A stretch of 64,000 nt of DNA from Mesostigma viride (taxonomy: Eukaryota; Streptophyta; Mesostigmatophyceae; Mesostigmatales; Mesostigmataceae). Location: the NCBI GenBank assembly GCA_009746045.1, contig RPFO01000412.1:1336313-1400312 (forward strand). Direction: 5' to 3'. A program made the position numbers and the translations under genes. Below, one piece after another: positions 32,701 through 47,000 of this stretch (within the stretch, counting starts at the first letter, position 1; each line of letters starts with the position of its first letter). Under the pieces are notes generated by a model. It ran no database searches. It saw only the letters and a program-made list of their open reading frames with translations, and was not told the DNA's origin.

Positions 32701-35700
32701 TCTAGTATGTCTAATTTTCCCTGTTGTGAACAGCATCTACCTATCAGGCATGATAGGATTGAAGCGCTGCTAGGGTTGTATATGCTAGACGCATGTGATA
32801 GGATGGAACCGCTACATACATACTAGTTTTGTATATGCTAGACGCATGTTAGGATTGAGCCGCTACTAGGGTTGTATATGCTAGACGCATGATAGGATGG
32901 AACAGTTAGCTCTACATAGTGCGGAACTACCACTGCGGTCATTAGGCCCGGAGCTATTTAGCTGGCCATAGTCACTCGCCGGTACACTCAAGTTAGTGTC
33001 GCGAATTGAGTTGAGTGTACCGGCGAGTGGTTATCGCTGGCTAAATAGCTCCGGACGGACCTAATTGCTGCAGTGGCAAACTGTCAGATTTTAGAGCTGA
33101 CTGGAACTGCTTCTAGGGTTGTATGTGCTAGACGCATGAATTAGGATGGAACCGCTCCCAGTATTGTATATGCTAGACGCCATCTTCATGCACTTTGGCC
33201 TCGTGATGAATTCTCGATGGATTTACTTATCGTAAAAATGTTTCATTCCGGCTTTGCGACTGATATGAGCCCTTATTTGTGCAAACCTTGCCTTGTGATG
33301 ACCTTTGTCTTGTTAAAGCTGGCATCATTTTCATGGCTAGTAGACGCATTTCGCTGTTGATGCAGGTTAGCCATAATCCATTAGAGCATGGCATAGATGC
33401 TTATCGGCTCACAGGAGACACAGGTCATTCGCACATATGTGTACCCCAAGGTTAGCCACAGCTTTGATATTCATGTTGGATGGGTTGCTTATTCGTTCAT
33501 GATCGGCCCCCTTTCTACAGATCACTGAATGCTTCATTGACAGATCTCACAGCATTGGGGGGCAGATTAAACCATACAGCTCATCAACGGACTGCCAAAC
33601 TACGTGGCCCAACATCATATTGACGCCTCTGACCTTTCCTTGGATGTTAGGGGGGTTGAAGACCTTTTCTCCATGCTAAAGAATGTCCAGGGCTGCTCTT
33701 TCTTACCTCTTTGTATGTACTCGGTACGCCAAGTTCTCATACTAAGGGCTCAGGATGTCGTTGTGATAGTGTCTCTCGAGGATGTCGTTGTATGTCTTGA
33801 GCTGTCGAAACTCTGGAAATACGTTGCTGGGTAAAGATCATTGTCAACACATCCAGGGCATATCTGCTGTGTTCACCACCTGTCCATGTTCTGAAAGTAC
33901 CGAGAGTCTTGACCTGTAATAATGTCAGCAGAACTAGGGAATGTTGAAAGCGGGCTTATCACTTGTTTGTTGAACATTTTCGTGCACACAGGTGCCTGTG
34001 TGCATGCCTGTCTCGAAAATATACGTGACTTGGTTACGGCTGGAGCTCTGTCAGAACAGCAAGGCTCACACCAAGTCCCCTGTTGATAGTGGTAGTTCAC
34101 ATCTTAGGTTACAAATCCTCGATGATTCTGCAGGAGACTTGGTGACTTAGAGCCCTATGTGGTGAGATCTATCTGGCTATGAGTGAAACACATGGTTCAC
34201 CTTGCACATGCGAGAATTTGGGATTTTCTAGACTACTTGAATCCTTTTCCAGAAAACATCCTTATCCAGTGTGTACATAGCAAGGGGAAGAGGACTCTGT
34301 AGCCAGTTTCAGTCTGTTCATTCGGCACACCGGTATGCATGTGAGCTTATGCATGTGAGCTGGTGCCTCTTTCGCATTTTGACTTCATCGTGGATTGTGT
34401 GTTGTCCACCTCAGGAGCTCATTCAGCAGCTAAATACCTTCATGAGCGGAGAAAGTTCTACTGGCAGCTGGAGCGGTCTGAACATGCAGTCAGGGATGGA
34501 AAGACTGCATGAGCATATTGCAAAGCTGCAACCGGGGCAGACTCTGACAGATGAAGATGTGAAACAGTTGCATCAGGCGGCTGCGGGCATCGCAAGTGAT
34601 GATTTGCACGTACCGGAGTTCTTGCGCACCATGCAGGTTTGTTGCTACTTTTTCTTCTGAAATGTAAACAAGATATGCATTTTGAACTTGTGATATCATG
34701 GCTTATTAGACCCCTTTGAGTGCAGATAGATCTGGCATCTTGGTTGGGGTTTTGGTCTACAAGTTCTAAATTTTTTCCATTTTCAGGGGTCTATAAATGC
34801 CAAGACCCGATTCCCGCACTACACGTTACCTGTCCCCCAGCACATGTCAACCCTAGTGCACTGGCTCCCACGTCATCTCCCCTGCCAGTGCTCCCTGCTT
34901 GCTCTCAGCCAGCTCCACAATGTGGTTCATGCTCGTCCCCTTCCTACATTCAACTAATACCCTTGCTGCAACTGCCTTGCTGCTTCCTGCTGCGACCCCA
35001 CTGCTTTTCAGTGTCCTTGATGCCTTCTTGCTTGTGACTTGCGTCCCCATGGCTTCGTCACGTTTCCCTCGCCTCGCCTTGCTGCTCACACGTTGCTGCA
35101 TTCCCCCCCCCCCCCCCTGAATGCACCCCCCCTGCCCCTCTCCAGGGCCTCAAACGCTTTTCGCTGCTTCTGGCCTAATCCTCTGCTTATTCGCTTCGCT
35201 GCTGGCTTTTTTCTGCTATCCCCCGTGCCGCTCGCAATCTCGGAATTCCTGTTCCCTCTCTTCATTTTAAAAACAAATGCCAGGCCAACAAGTTGGTGGG
35301 CAGCAAGCTTGACAGAGAGACAGGCAGCTGGCTCGCTCAGCTAGCGAATCTTCGTTCAGCCTCACTTGATCGTGGACTTAACTTCCAGCCGTCCTTTAAC
35401 TTCCAGCCGTCCTTTGTTCCTGGACCTGCCAGGCCGGATGGCATGTGCACGAGCTCATGGATAGAGATGGGAAGCCCACAATCGAGGGTATTTGATGATG
35501 AGGCGGCACTCACACTGCTGGAGGAGCTTCAAGCCGTAGCAGAACGCCTGGGCATGCCATCTGTCCAGGTCACAGTATCTGATCTCAGCTCCATTGCCTT
35601 GAGGCCTGGCAGTAAGGCCTCTGAGGTAGACACGAAGCGCAGCAGGGTACTGGGCACCAGGTCGACTTTGCCATGGAGTTCGTGGTCGTCCGTGGATGAG

Positions 35701-38700
35701 ATTGCAGGGTCGCTGGGGGAGCTGGGCTTGCTTGAGCTTGACACGCTGGAGCTTGCGCGCATCACAGCTGGCAGGCCCATCTTATTTTCTGGCTACACGG
35801 CATTCACACGCTTGGGGTTACTATCCAAGTTCTGTATTCCAGCGGACAAGTTTGTACGCTTCTTGACGCGGATGGATGGGTGAGTGCCATACATGGTAGG
35901 CTGAGTTCCTTGTCGGGTCCCCTTGAGGATGAAGTTGTGTTCTACCTGACCATGCAGGAGCTGTGAGTGAGCCTTAGACAAGCCAGACAAATACTACGGT
36001 CTTGCTTTGGCTCGTGAAAGTACAGTGCATAACTGATTAAGCGCAGACAAGATGATGGTTAGGGTTGCGGAATGCGGAGCCTCCAAATCCCTCTTTGAAT
36101 GGGGCGGTGATGTCGGATCTGGGAGCCACATAAGAGTGTGGTCCTCAAACGTTTGCCATGATATATTATGCGGGCACTGTACGGGATTGTGTGGTGTGAT
36201 TTGTATGAATATTGCAATTTGCTGGGAAGAGACGAATGTCTGATTAAGAATTCATCTTTCAAGAGAAATGCTTTTCAAAATTAATCTGACACCAATGATG
36301 TGATTGATGAGGTAGTTTGGATGTACATATCTCGCTGATTTCAATTAAGGTAAATCTACGTGTGAGGAGAAATACTGGACTACCAAAGGGAATAACGAAA
36401 TATATTACAGCCGCTGAAGTAGTACTCAGTTGAGATATAGCACCTTCTGAAACATGGTACCGATGTTCAGTGCATGTATTCTTCAAACGGATTTCCGGTA
36501 ACCAAATACCAATACTGACCTGAAAATGGGCACTTAACAGGTACTCATATACGGTAAAAGGTGAACCATACACGTTTACATATTCTTTTAGCCCACTTTT
36601 ATAAGTTGAACAATACATGTTTACATATTCTTTTAGCCCACTTTTATAAGTTGAACAAAACACGTTTACATGTTCTTTTAGCCCACTTCTTTTACAGCAC
36701 AGGGCAAGCTACCTGATGTTGTGTTGTAGATGCAGCAGACATGATATATGGGTACTTGATTTAGCTGTCTGGTGTCCGTACCAGTTTGGTGCATCGGTAT
36801 TCTGTGCAAGGCATGTTTTTGCTCAATGCTCCCATGGCTGGGCGGGGAATTGCTTTTAGCGCTTGAGCCACCAGCAGTAGGCGGAAGGCTGTATCTACAA
36901 TGACTATTTAGGATGCTTTGTGACGCCCAGCTGCCCTTGACGCCCATGTAGCACCATGGCTGACTCACTACTCATGGTGATGCAGTTCGACCTACCGAGC
37001 TCGGGGACAAGTCGATTGGTCAAGTTTTTTCTTCTTGGTCTGAAGTTGCTCTCCCTTCCACCCCTCCCCTGCATCTTCCAGGGGCATGCGACCGGATGCG
37101 CTGTACCATTGTGGGGCACATGTCGCAGATGTCACGAGCTGTCTCCTGCACTTGCTGACAGAGAGCGGCGTTGGCCAGTACTTGGGGCCCAAGGACCATC
37201 TGGCAGGGATGTGTGCAGCACTGATGCATGACTACAAGCACCCTGGACACAACAACGATTTCATTAAGAATACGATGGGGGAGCTGGCGATCTTGTACAA
37301 CGACAACTCGATTTTGGAGGTGGGTGACGCTAGTGGGATGGTTACGTCGTCAAGATATCCTTCTGAAGGCCATGCCGTGCAACAAAAGCTATATCTGGGA
37401 TCGTTAGGACCATGTTCGTGAGGCTCAGCAGGGTTTCGGCGCTGGCCTTCAGATGTGAGCATTGGGTGTGCTGTATTCTATCCTGCCTATGAACTGCACC
37501 TATTAATTCATTAGAGGATTCCACTGTGAACCGATACAGAAGATAAGGCCCCGGGAATGCCCCTGAGGGGTTTTGAAAGTGTCCCCTGCGTTTGTGACTG
37601 AATCCCGCGATGAGAAGTTGCAGCCAAAAGTGGGCTGATCTCCCCTACAGTGATTTCTTATAGGCACAAAGCTATCTCAGGCCTGGAATTTTTTTACCAA
37701 GCGATTGTGTTTGATTAGAAAAAGTCGCGTATGGTGTCGGCAGCTGGGATAGACTGGGGTATTTCGATTTCCCAGTCTGGCAGAAAGCAATCATCGATAT
37801 ATTTGTTTTTTATTGACCTCCAGGTGGGCAGCCAAGCAGGCCGGCGGGTGGGCAGGCAGGCAGGCAGGCCGGTGGGCGAGGGAGCAAGCAAGCGATGCTG
37901 GAGCTTGCATCAGCATGCATGTCTGCGGGCTGAAAATGGGCTTGTCCTTGCTGCTCAACTCAGCTGCCAGCTGGGCCATTTGCGTTAACGTATGTGTGGG
38001 TGCACAGCCTGGTCTCTTGTTACATAGCTCAGCGGCCTCTGTCAGTAGCTCAACATGGCAGTCTGCCTGAAATGCACCAGACAAGATGGGGTACCTTGTC
38101 CAACACAGCACGATTTTGTCTTTTCTTCCATGCTCAGGGGAAAAACCGGTCCTGAGTTCCCCCTCCTGTGCCTACATACAATCTGTAATTTACAGAGCAC
38201 CATGCCAAAGCAACAAAGCACCATAGGTATGTCGAGCAAGCTCAGTGGCAGAGACAATTGCATTCCAGGGGCGATCATGGGGTTGCTTGAGGAACGTCAC
38301 CAGGGTATCTTGAGGAATGAAATTGATGAAGGCACCTTCACAGAAGGCAGAATTGCCACGGGTCTTGCTATAGCTTCCCCGCCGCATCCCCGCCGCAACA
38401 CATGGCAGTGGTCAGATCATCATGCATTCGCTTGATAAAACTGTTTTTTCACTTCGGTGTAGACAAAGCTGTGCATGCATATATTTGTTGCCAATGCCGC
38501 TCTTACTAATCATTACTCTGATACTATCACAGAAGGTGCAGTACATGGTGCTGCTGTTTATTGTACTGCCCGATGGTGCCATAGATGAGCAATACTGGTG
38601 GCGGCCATAGGTAATAATGCGTGCCGCAGCCACATGGTATTGAACGCATGTATGCATCATCACTGAACACATATGCATCATTATATGTTGACATCATCAT

Positions 38701-41006
38701 GACATATGCTTTGCCACTACACTGTTAAGAGACATAAGTGTGGGTTCGCAAATAGTGTGGATCTCTCTAATATGAATAACTGACTCTAACCGACCGTAAC
38801 TCAGGAAGCCGTTTGTATATGTAGTCAGTTCTGGCCGTATTGTTGGGTCCATCATGGATCGGTGCATCATTTTTGGGCCAGTGATCGGTGGATCATTTTT
38901 GGGTGCATGACCGGTGGATCATGTTTTGGTCAATGAGGGGTGGATCGATTTTTGGTCATGCAATGATGGTGGATAATATTTGTAACAATCAGTGGATATT
39001 GCACAGCTTGGCCAGCTGCGTTCAAATCCGCTGTCATATTTGACCCTGGGGGGGGGGGAGGGGGGGTCCATGCAGTAGACCTGTACGGTGCATGACTGAG
39101 CGCACCTCGTCCCACAATGACTTTGCCAGTGACAGCCTACTTAGTGCCACCCATGCAATTGTGGGGCAAGTATCCGAATGGGACCAAAGGTATATGTGTG
39201 CTTTTAGCGAGTTGTTCTTACTCATCTCTTTGAGATCTGTCCAAAGCCGGTCTGAATGTAGGAAAAGGTGTGGGTGGGTCTTTTAATGCAGATAGTCGCA
39301 AGTGTGGGCCACACTATTTTGGTGTACCTAAAATTATTGTGGGTCAAAAAGTAGTGTGGGCCACACTACAGTCATATTACAGGCTATGTCAGAAAATCGA
39401 GGTTCACAACTAGGGTGGCCCACACGAGTTATGCTTGCGGTGTAGTACTGTACAGAGAGGGAGCTGCTGTATTCCTTCAGTTTTCTAGATCACTACATGG
39501 ACATTGCCTGAAAGTGGGCTGGTGGTCGGCAACATTCTTGTGGTCATCATCGACAGCCCAGCCGATGCACTCTTTCAGGCTCATGTGGAGCTGCCTGTTT
39601 GCCAGCATGCATTGGTGCGTATCTTCACCCTGGTTTGCCGCTCCTAAACTGCGGTGCAACTTGCTGTTTTGTCTCTGTCTGCTGCCTCTGCCCTTCAAGG
39701 GCTCCGTTTGGTCGCCTCTTGAGCGATGCTCCGCTGATATACCGAACCCAACTGCTGCTGTTGGGTTCGTGCTCCATGCATGGTTCTTCCATTCTTTGTG
39801 TTGCTCGTTCGCGGTGGTGGTGGCTGCACATAATATTTTCGTTGCCCGTGAATTTTGACCAGAATTTCCATCTGGCAGAGGCATTCAGGGTGCTGCTGGA
39901 GGATGGCCAAAATTTCCTCAAACACCTGGGGAAGTCAGTCAATGCTGAGATTCGTCAGATCATCATCGAGGTGCGCATCAGCGTCGCAACTGGCCTCACT
40001 TCTTTCCCCTTGTCTGTCACGCACCGCAGCGCAAGAAGCACCTCTAGTCCATGGCAGTTGTGGTGGATGTGTAGAAGTAAGCCAGTACCTAATAGCTCCT
40101 GACAGGAGATCAAGCAAATGCTTCTGCCATGGATGAGTGATACGTCTGGAAATTGTGCCAGTTGGAGCTCTGGTGTCCACACCAGCGCGCCACTTCCTGC
40201 AGCCAATTCTTACTTTCAAGAAAGGCTTGTTTGAGGCGAGGGGTCCTGTTTGTTTTGCTGTATGGTGACTAGCCAACCCCCCCTACAGCATGGTCTATCT
40301 TCTCGCCTTGCTCCACAGTTCTTTACCCCATCCTTTTTCTTCCCGTATGTCACCTGGCTTGTCAGTTTGCTTCCTGACCGCCCACTTACTAATGCGTAGT
40401 GTGACCCCCAGACGAAGCCCTGCACTCACCACCCTGGTGTCCCTTCCCCCTATCTCTCCCTCACGGACACCTGATGTATGAGTAGCGAGAGAGCTACACA
40501 AGTTGTGTTTCTGCACGCCTCTGACTGACCGACCGACCGACCGACCGAAAGACCGACCCAAACAAACAAACAAACAAACAAACAAACAAACAAACAAACA
40601 AACAAACAAACAAACAAACAAACAAACAAACAAACAAACAAACAAACAAACAAACAAACAAACAAACAAACAAACAAACAAACAAACAAACAAACAAACA
40701 AACAAACAAACAAACAAACAAACAAACAAACAAACAAACAAACAAACAAACAAACAAACAAACAAACAAACAAACAAACAAACAAACAAACAAACAAACA
40801 AACAAACAAACAAACAAACAAACCAACAAACCAACAAACCAAACAAACAAACCAACAAACAAACAAACAAACAAACAAACAAACAAACAAACAAACAAAC
40901 AAACAAACAAACAAACAAACAAACAAACAAACAAACAAAACCAAACCAAACCAACCAACCAACCAACCAACCAACCAACCAACCAACCAACCAACCAACC
41001 AACCAA

Positions 41007-41047
<41 letters not shown>

Positions 41048-44000
41048 CGCAGACCCGCCGACCCACCCACCCGCCGACCCACCGACCGACCGACCCACGG
41101 ACCGACCGACCCACCCACCGACCCACCCACCGACCCACCCACCGACCCACCCACCGACCCACCCACCGACCCACCCACCGACCCACCCACCGACCCACCC
41201 ACCGACCCACCCACCGACCCACCCACCGACAGAAGGAGGGGGGACATCCAGCCAAAACAGCACACTCCGTCATGTGTCCGGCGCGGCACCTCGGGACGCG
41301 GAGCGAGCACCCAAAACGGGGAAAAATGTGTCTGGCGGCAGAATTTTGGCGACGGAGTGCACTCCTGTCGAAACTTTTAGGGCGTCGCGAAGGAAAAGTT
41401 TCAGGAGTGAACTCTTCCCGCCGGTCCGGCTCTTGGTTTTAGGAAAAGGAGTGCGCTCTGGTGATCCCGCTAGCTCGGTCCGGAGTTTGATTTTAAGTGC
41501 AGGAGTCCGCTTTGGCCCTGCTGTACTTGCAACTTACGCTGAGAACTTACCAAGTATTGGTTGATTCTAGGAAGACGTATCAACTTTCAGGCAGGCTTCA
41601 GGTTGTTATTGTTGATTCTGACACCGGACCTGGCCTCAGGCAATAGGCATCGAATTTCCGCGGGTTTGACATCATTCTTGCAAGTTGCAAACCACCATTG
41701 CACCAACAACCAGCCTGAAGCCGGAGCACTGCAGTACAAAATGTTGAATCATCATTGAACTGCTCATACTCGGAGACTATGCTAATATTATCGCTTACTA
41801 AGAGCTTCTACTAAGAGAAGCTACAAAAAGTGCCACGTGTCGTACAACCAACGTAGCTCGTAGCACACTCCCATGTTGCCGTTTTCGATCCGGCGCAGCC
41901 TTTTGGCTGACAGAGCGCACTCGGCCATTTTTCACTTTGGCTGGCGCCTGGCGGCGCGGTAGGCCAAACCAGGGAGCGTGCTCTTGTGCGATTTAAGGGG
42001 GGGGGGGTCCCCCCTCCTCCGACCGAACGACCGAACCGACCCATTCACCCACCCACCCATTCACCCACCCACCCACCCACCCACCCACCCACCCACCCAC
42101 CAACCCACCCACCGATACATCGACCAACCGACCGACGGCCTGATGCCTGCATGCCTGCACGCCTGCCTCGATGCCTGCTTGCACGCCTGCACGCCTGCCT
42201 CCATGCCTGCTTGCACGCCTGCACGCCTGCCTCCATGCCCGCCTGCCTGCCTGCCTCCATGCCCGCCTGCAAGACTGCAAGACTGCAAGACTGCAAGACT
42301 GCAAGACTGCAAGACCGCAAGACCGCAAGACCGCAAGACCGCAAGACCGCAAGACCGCAAGACCGCAAGACCGCAAGACCGCAAGACCGCAAGACCGCAA
42401 GACCGCAAGACCGCAAGACCGCAAGACCGCAAGACCGCAAGACTGCAAGACTGCAAGACTGCAAGACTGCAAGATCAATATTTTTTATTCATTATAAACT
42501 AATACTGCAAGACTGCAAGACTGCAAGACTGCAAGACTGCAAGACTGCAAGACTGCAAGACTGCAAGACTGCAAGACTGCAAGACTGCAAGACTGCAAGA
42601 CTGCAATTCTGCAAGACTGCAAGACTGCAAGACTGCAAGACTGCAAGACTGCAAGACTGCAAGACTGCAAGACCGCAAGACTGCAAGACCGCAAGACTGC
42701 AAGACTGCAAGACTGCAAGACTGCAAGACTGCAAGACTGCAAGACTGCAAGACTGCAAGACTGCAAGACTGCAAGACTGCAAGACTGCAAGACTGCAAGA
42801 CTGCAAGACTGCAAGACTGCAAGACTGCAAGACTGCAAGACTGCAACACTGCATGACTGCATGACTGCATGACTGCATGACTGCAAGACTGCAACACTGC
42901 ATGACTGCATGACTGCATGACTGCATGACTGCAAGACTGCAAGACTGCAAGACTGCAAGACTGCAAGACTGCAAGACTGCAAGACTGCAAGACTGCAAGA
43001 CTGCAAGACTGCAAGACTGCAAGACTGCAAGACTGCAAGACTGCAAGACTGCAAGACTGCAAGACTGCAAGACTGCAAGACTGCAAGACTGCAAGACTGC
43101 AAGACTGCAAGACTGCAAGACTGCAAGACTGCAAGACTGCAAGACTGCAAGACTGCAAGACTGCAAGACTGCAAGACTGCAAGACTGCAAGACTGCAAGA
43201 CTGCAAGACTGCAAGACTGCAAGACTGCAAGACTGCAAGACTGCAAGACTGCAAGACTGCAAGACTGCAAGACTGCAAGACTGCAAGACTGCAAGACTGC
43301 AAGACTGCAAGACTGCAAGACTGCAAGACTGCAAGACTGCAAGACTGCAAGACTGCAAGACTGCAAGACTGCAAGACTGCAAGACTGCAAGACTGCAAGA
43401 CTGCACGACTGCACGACTGCACGACTGCACGACTGCACGACTGCACGACTGCACGACTGCACGGCTGCACGGCTGCACGATACGCCCTACGGACCGACGG
43501 ACCGACAGACTGACGGACGGACCGACGGACCGATCGGCGGACCGATCGACGGACCGACCGACCCACCGACCCACCGACCGACCGACCCACCCACCCACCG
43601 ACCGACCGACCGACCCACCCACCGACCCACGGACCCACCGACCCACCGACCCACCGATGGACCCACCGACCGACCGACTCACCAACCCACCACCGACCCA
43701 CCGACCCACCGACCGACTCACCAACCCACCACCGACCGACCGACCGACCGACCCACCGACCCACCGACCCACCGACCGACCAACCGACCGACCGACCAAC
43801 CGACCGACCGACCGACCGACCGACCGACCGACCGACCGACCGACCGACCGACCGACCGACCGACCGACCGACCGACCGACCGACCGACCGACCGACCGAC
43901 CGACCGACCGACCGACCGACCGACCGACCGACCGACCGACCGACCGACCGACCGACCGACCGACCGACCGACCGACCGACCGACCGACCGACCGACCGAC

Positions 44001-47000
44001 CGACCGACCGACTGGCCGCCCGTCCGCCCGCTCGCCCGCCCGCCCGCCCGCCCGCCCGCCCTGAACACCTAGGCAGCCCACTTTCTCACTTTCTCTCTCT
44101 GGCCGGCTCCCTTTCTGTCCCCCTGGTGGCAGATGGTTCTGGCGACGGACCTCAAGCGTCACTTCATGCTGGTGGACACTTTTCGTACTCGTCTGATGTC
44201 GCTTTCTGAGAAGCCGTGGGACCCAGACAGTGAGAGTGACCGTCTGATGTTGCTTCGCATGGCCATCAAAGTGGCCGACCTGGGGTAAGTGGCCCGTGAA
44301 ACAGGACAAAGAGTGGTGAGACGGACGTGGGCAGGTGTGGGATGCATGGTGCATTGGAACGGCCTGCTCAGGCTAACCTTGGGTTGAAGCAACTGCACCA
44401 AGAAGGCTCGTGGTTCAGTGGTTGCATGTGTGGTTGGCTGCCGGATTGATGGATGCAATCGACCCCCCCGTAGTTTGTGTCTAGCCTTTTTTCCCTCCCG
44501 CAGAAACCTAACTGATTGGACAGCTGTAGGAATCATGCCGGGAACCTCGCCCTGAAATGGGTACGCCTAGGCTGTGCACATACCCTGCTCCGTTGCGATG
44601 TCCTAGCACTGTTATCCCCAGTTGCCCGTCCTTAGCTACTTCTAAGGTATGGGGTGGAGAGAGGTGGGAATATACTAAACAGTTTGTAGCTGAAGCATTT
44701 GGATGTGCCCCAGAATGGCTTTTGTAAATTGGAACATGTTTGAAGGCAGCACCAAGCGAAGTGATCGAGGAACGGCACTAATTGTTCTTCGATTTGGCTT
44801 GGCATTGTGGTTAATGTCTGCAGGTTCATAGGTCGTGTATTTTTTTCCCCTTCTTGTAATGCCTTCTTGTAATGGATTCTTTTGATAGAGCCGTGTCACG
44901 GTTGGAGGTGGTCGCATGCGGCAGTCAGTATCCCGTGCGGGAATGTCGGGTGAAGCGTGGGGAAGATCTCTGTCCGTGGGGTCCTTGGCTGGCCTGGTTG
45001 ACCATATGTGGGCATGAGATCGGACATGATCTTGGTTGACAGGGCCAGCAAGGGCACGAGAAGTTGCATGCTGGATTAGTCATAGAAAAAATCATGTGTG
45101 ATTGGAAGGAACCTGGCTCAAGCTCAAGCAAACACACCATGCAGCCAGCGCACGCACTAACAAACAATAGCCAGTTCAGGCACAAGTCCGGGCGGACTTC
45201 TCCACACACTACCTCACATAGTTTTTGAAAGCAGCTGTGTTTGGAAGAATGTGCGTACCACTAGGGCCAGCTGTGGCCGGGTTGTGGAGCAATTTCTCTC
45301 GCGCGCGTGCGCGCTTGTTTGCCCACCCACGCATTCCCATAGCAGCATGAGACACTTGTACATCATGAGGCATGAGACACTTGTACATCATGAGGCAGGG
45401 CCACCACTGACAGGCTCACCAGGTGGCCACGAGTAAGTTGTGGTCCTCAAGGTAACATGTCCAGCACAGTTGGAGGACTCATCCCCTGGGATCGCCGCGT
45501 CCCCCTTGTAATATCCAAGGTTGCATCAGTCAACCGTGACTGATGCAGCAAGCAGTAACCTGTTTGGATGGGGGCCACTGCATTTCAACATGGCCAGGCA
45601 GCATTTGGCATATTGGCAGGATGATGTTGTGATTATTACTGAAATGAAACATAAGTCTAAGTGTTGATGATCGATCAATTGAATCATGCCTGCTAACCTC
45701 CAGTTTGGTGCATATCTTTCCAAAAACAACGCCCCGTGGTTTTTGTCAGAAAGTAAAAATGACAGGCAAAACAAATGCATGAAATTTTTCTGTGATTGAA
45801 CTTGGCATGCTGAAAACATCTACCAAGTGGCAGGTTCCTTTCTCCAGCCATTCACTGAGACGACCTCCCCTTAACCTTCCCAAAGCAACCTAGGTTGCTT
45901 TTCATCAACCAAATTCAAAATCGCCTGGCCCGCCACCCCAGATGACATGCGTTGGTGTGATTGCCCACTTGAGTGCAGTTCCTCACTGCCAGCCAGGCCT
46001 TGTACGATGTTGATTCCAGTGAGTTGCCGTAGGGAATAGCTAGCAGACTCCCTGAACATGTTGGATTCGCTTGTGCAGCCACACATGTCAGGAACCATTC
46101 TCGCTTTTCCTGTGATAGTTATATGTTCCTTCGTCCTCTTTTCTTCTATTCTGGATTTGCTTGGCTACGACCGATGCAGCCACGCGTGCAAGCCGCTGGC
46201 TCTGCACCGTCAGTGGACAGACCTCATCTTGGAGGAGTTTTACCTGCAGGGTGATGCCGAGAGAGAGGCGAACGTGGAGGTGTCCCCCTTTATGGACCGC
46301 CAGAACAACTGCGTGCCGAAGACGCAGGTACTACGCTCTGTGTTGTCTTTGTTGGTCACAGAGGCTGCCTTGCTTGTTGGTACTCATGTGCCCAAAGCGT
46401 AGGTCCAAAGCCCAACCTTGTGTGCGTTGGTGGATTCCACCGGTTTGTTTGTGAAGCAGATGCGATGAGAAGCTGCTCTTGTTTATTTCACAGGTCTGCC
46501 CACGTACCCTGTCCAGCGGAACAGCTAAGGAATCGCTTACACTAACCAAAAGCTGGTGCACGGGGGAGATGCTGGATGCCCCCACATCTTTCGCAATGTT
46601 AGGGACTCAACAGCAGATATCTTAGGGTATATGCTCCTTACCTTTCAGGGCGTGATGAATTGAATTGAATGCCATCAAGTACATCATGGAAGGGGAAGCA
46701 GAACTAGGGGGGCGGCGGATGCAAACGCGAACACAAACGGGAACGGAAGTGGGAATGGGAATGGAAATAGCGGTTGGAACAGACGGTCGAGATATATAGG
46801 TATTGGATGCTTTGATAGTAATGAAACTGTGCTCCAGTGCAACAAAAAGCTGGTAGACGTGCACTGTGGTGTCTGTGACCATCGTACTGTCCGAGGCCCC
46901 TTCAGGATTTTTTGTTGTGCTGCCCAAATGTCTTGGATTGGATCTGTCGATAAGGTACTTCATCGTCTACGATGCTATTAAACACAATCTGTGCTTGCCG

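Noticed and set aside
33604-33834. Possible extra phosphodiesterase exon between exons 4 and 5
   Set aside because: It has no homology to HAMP or PDE regions, and exons 4 and 5 already join phase 0 to phase 0 with a continuous linker.
40295-44354. Long frames of NKQTNKQT, CLFVCLFV, SCSLAVLQ and TDRPTDRP repeats
   Set aside because: Simple translations of tetra- and octanucleotide arrays in phosphodiesterase intron 8.
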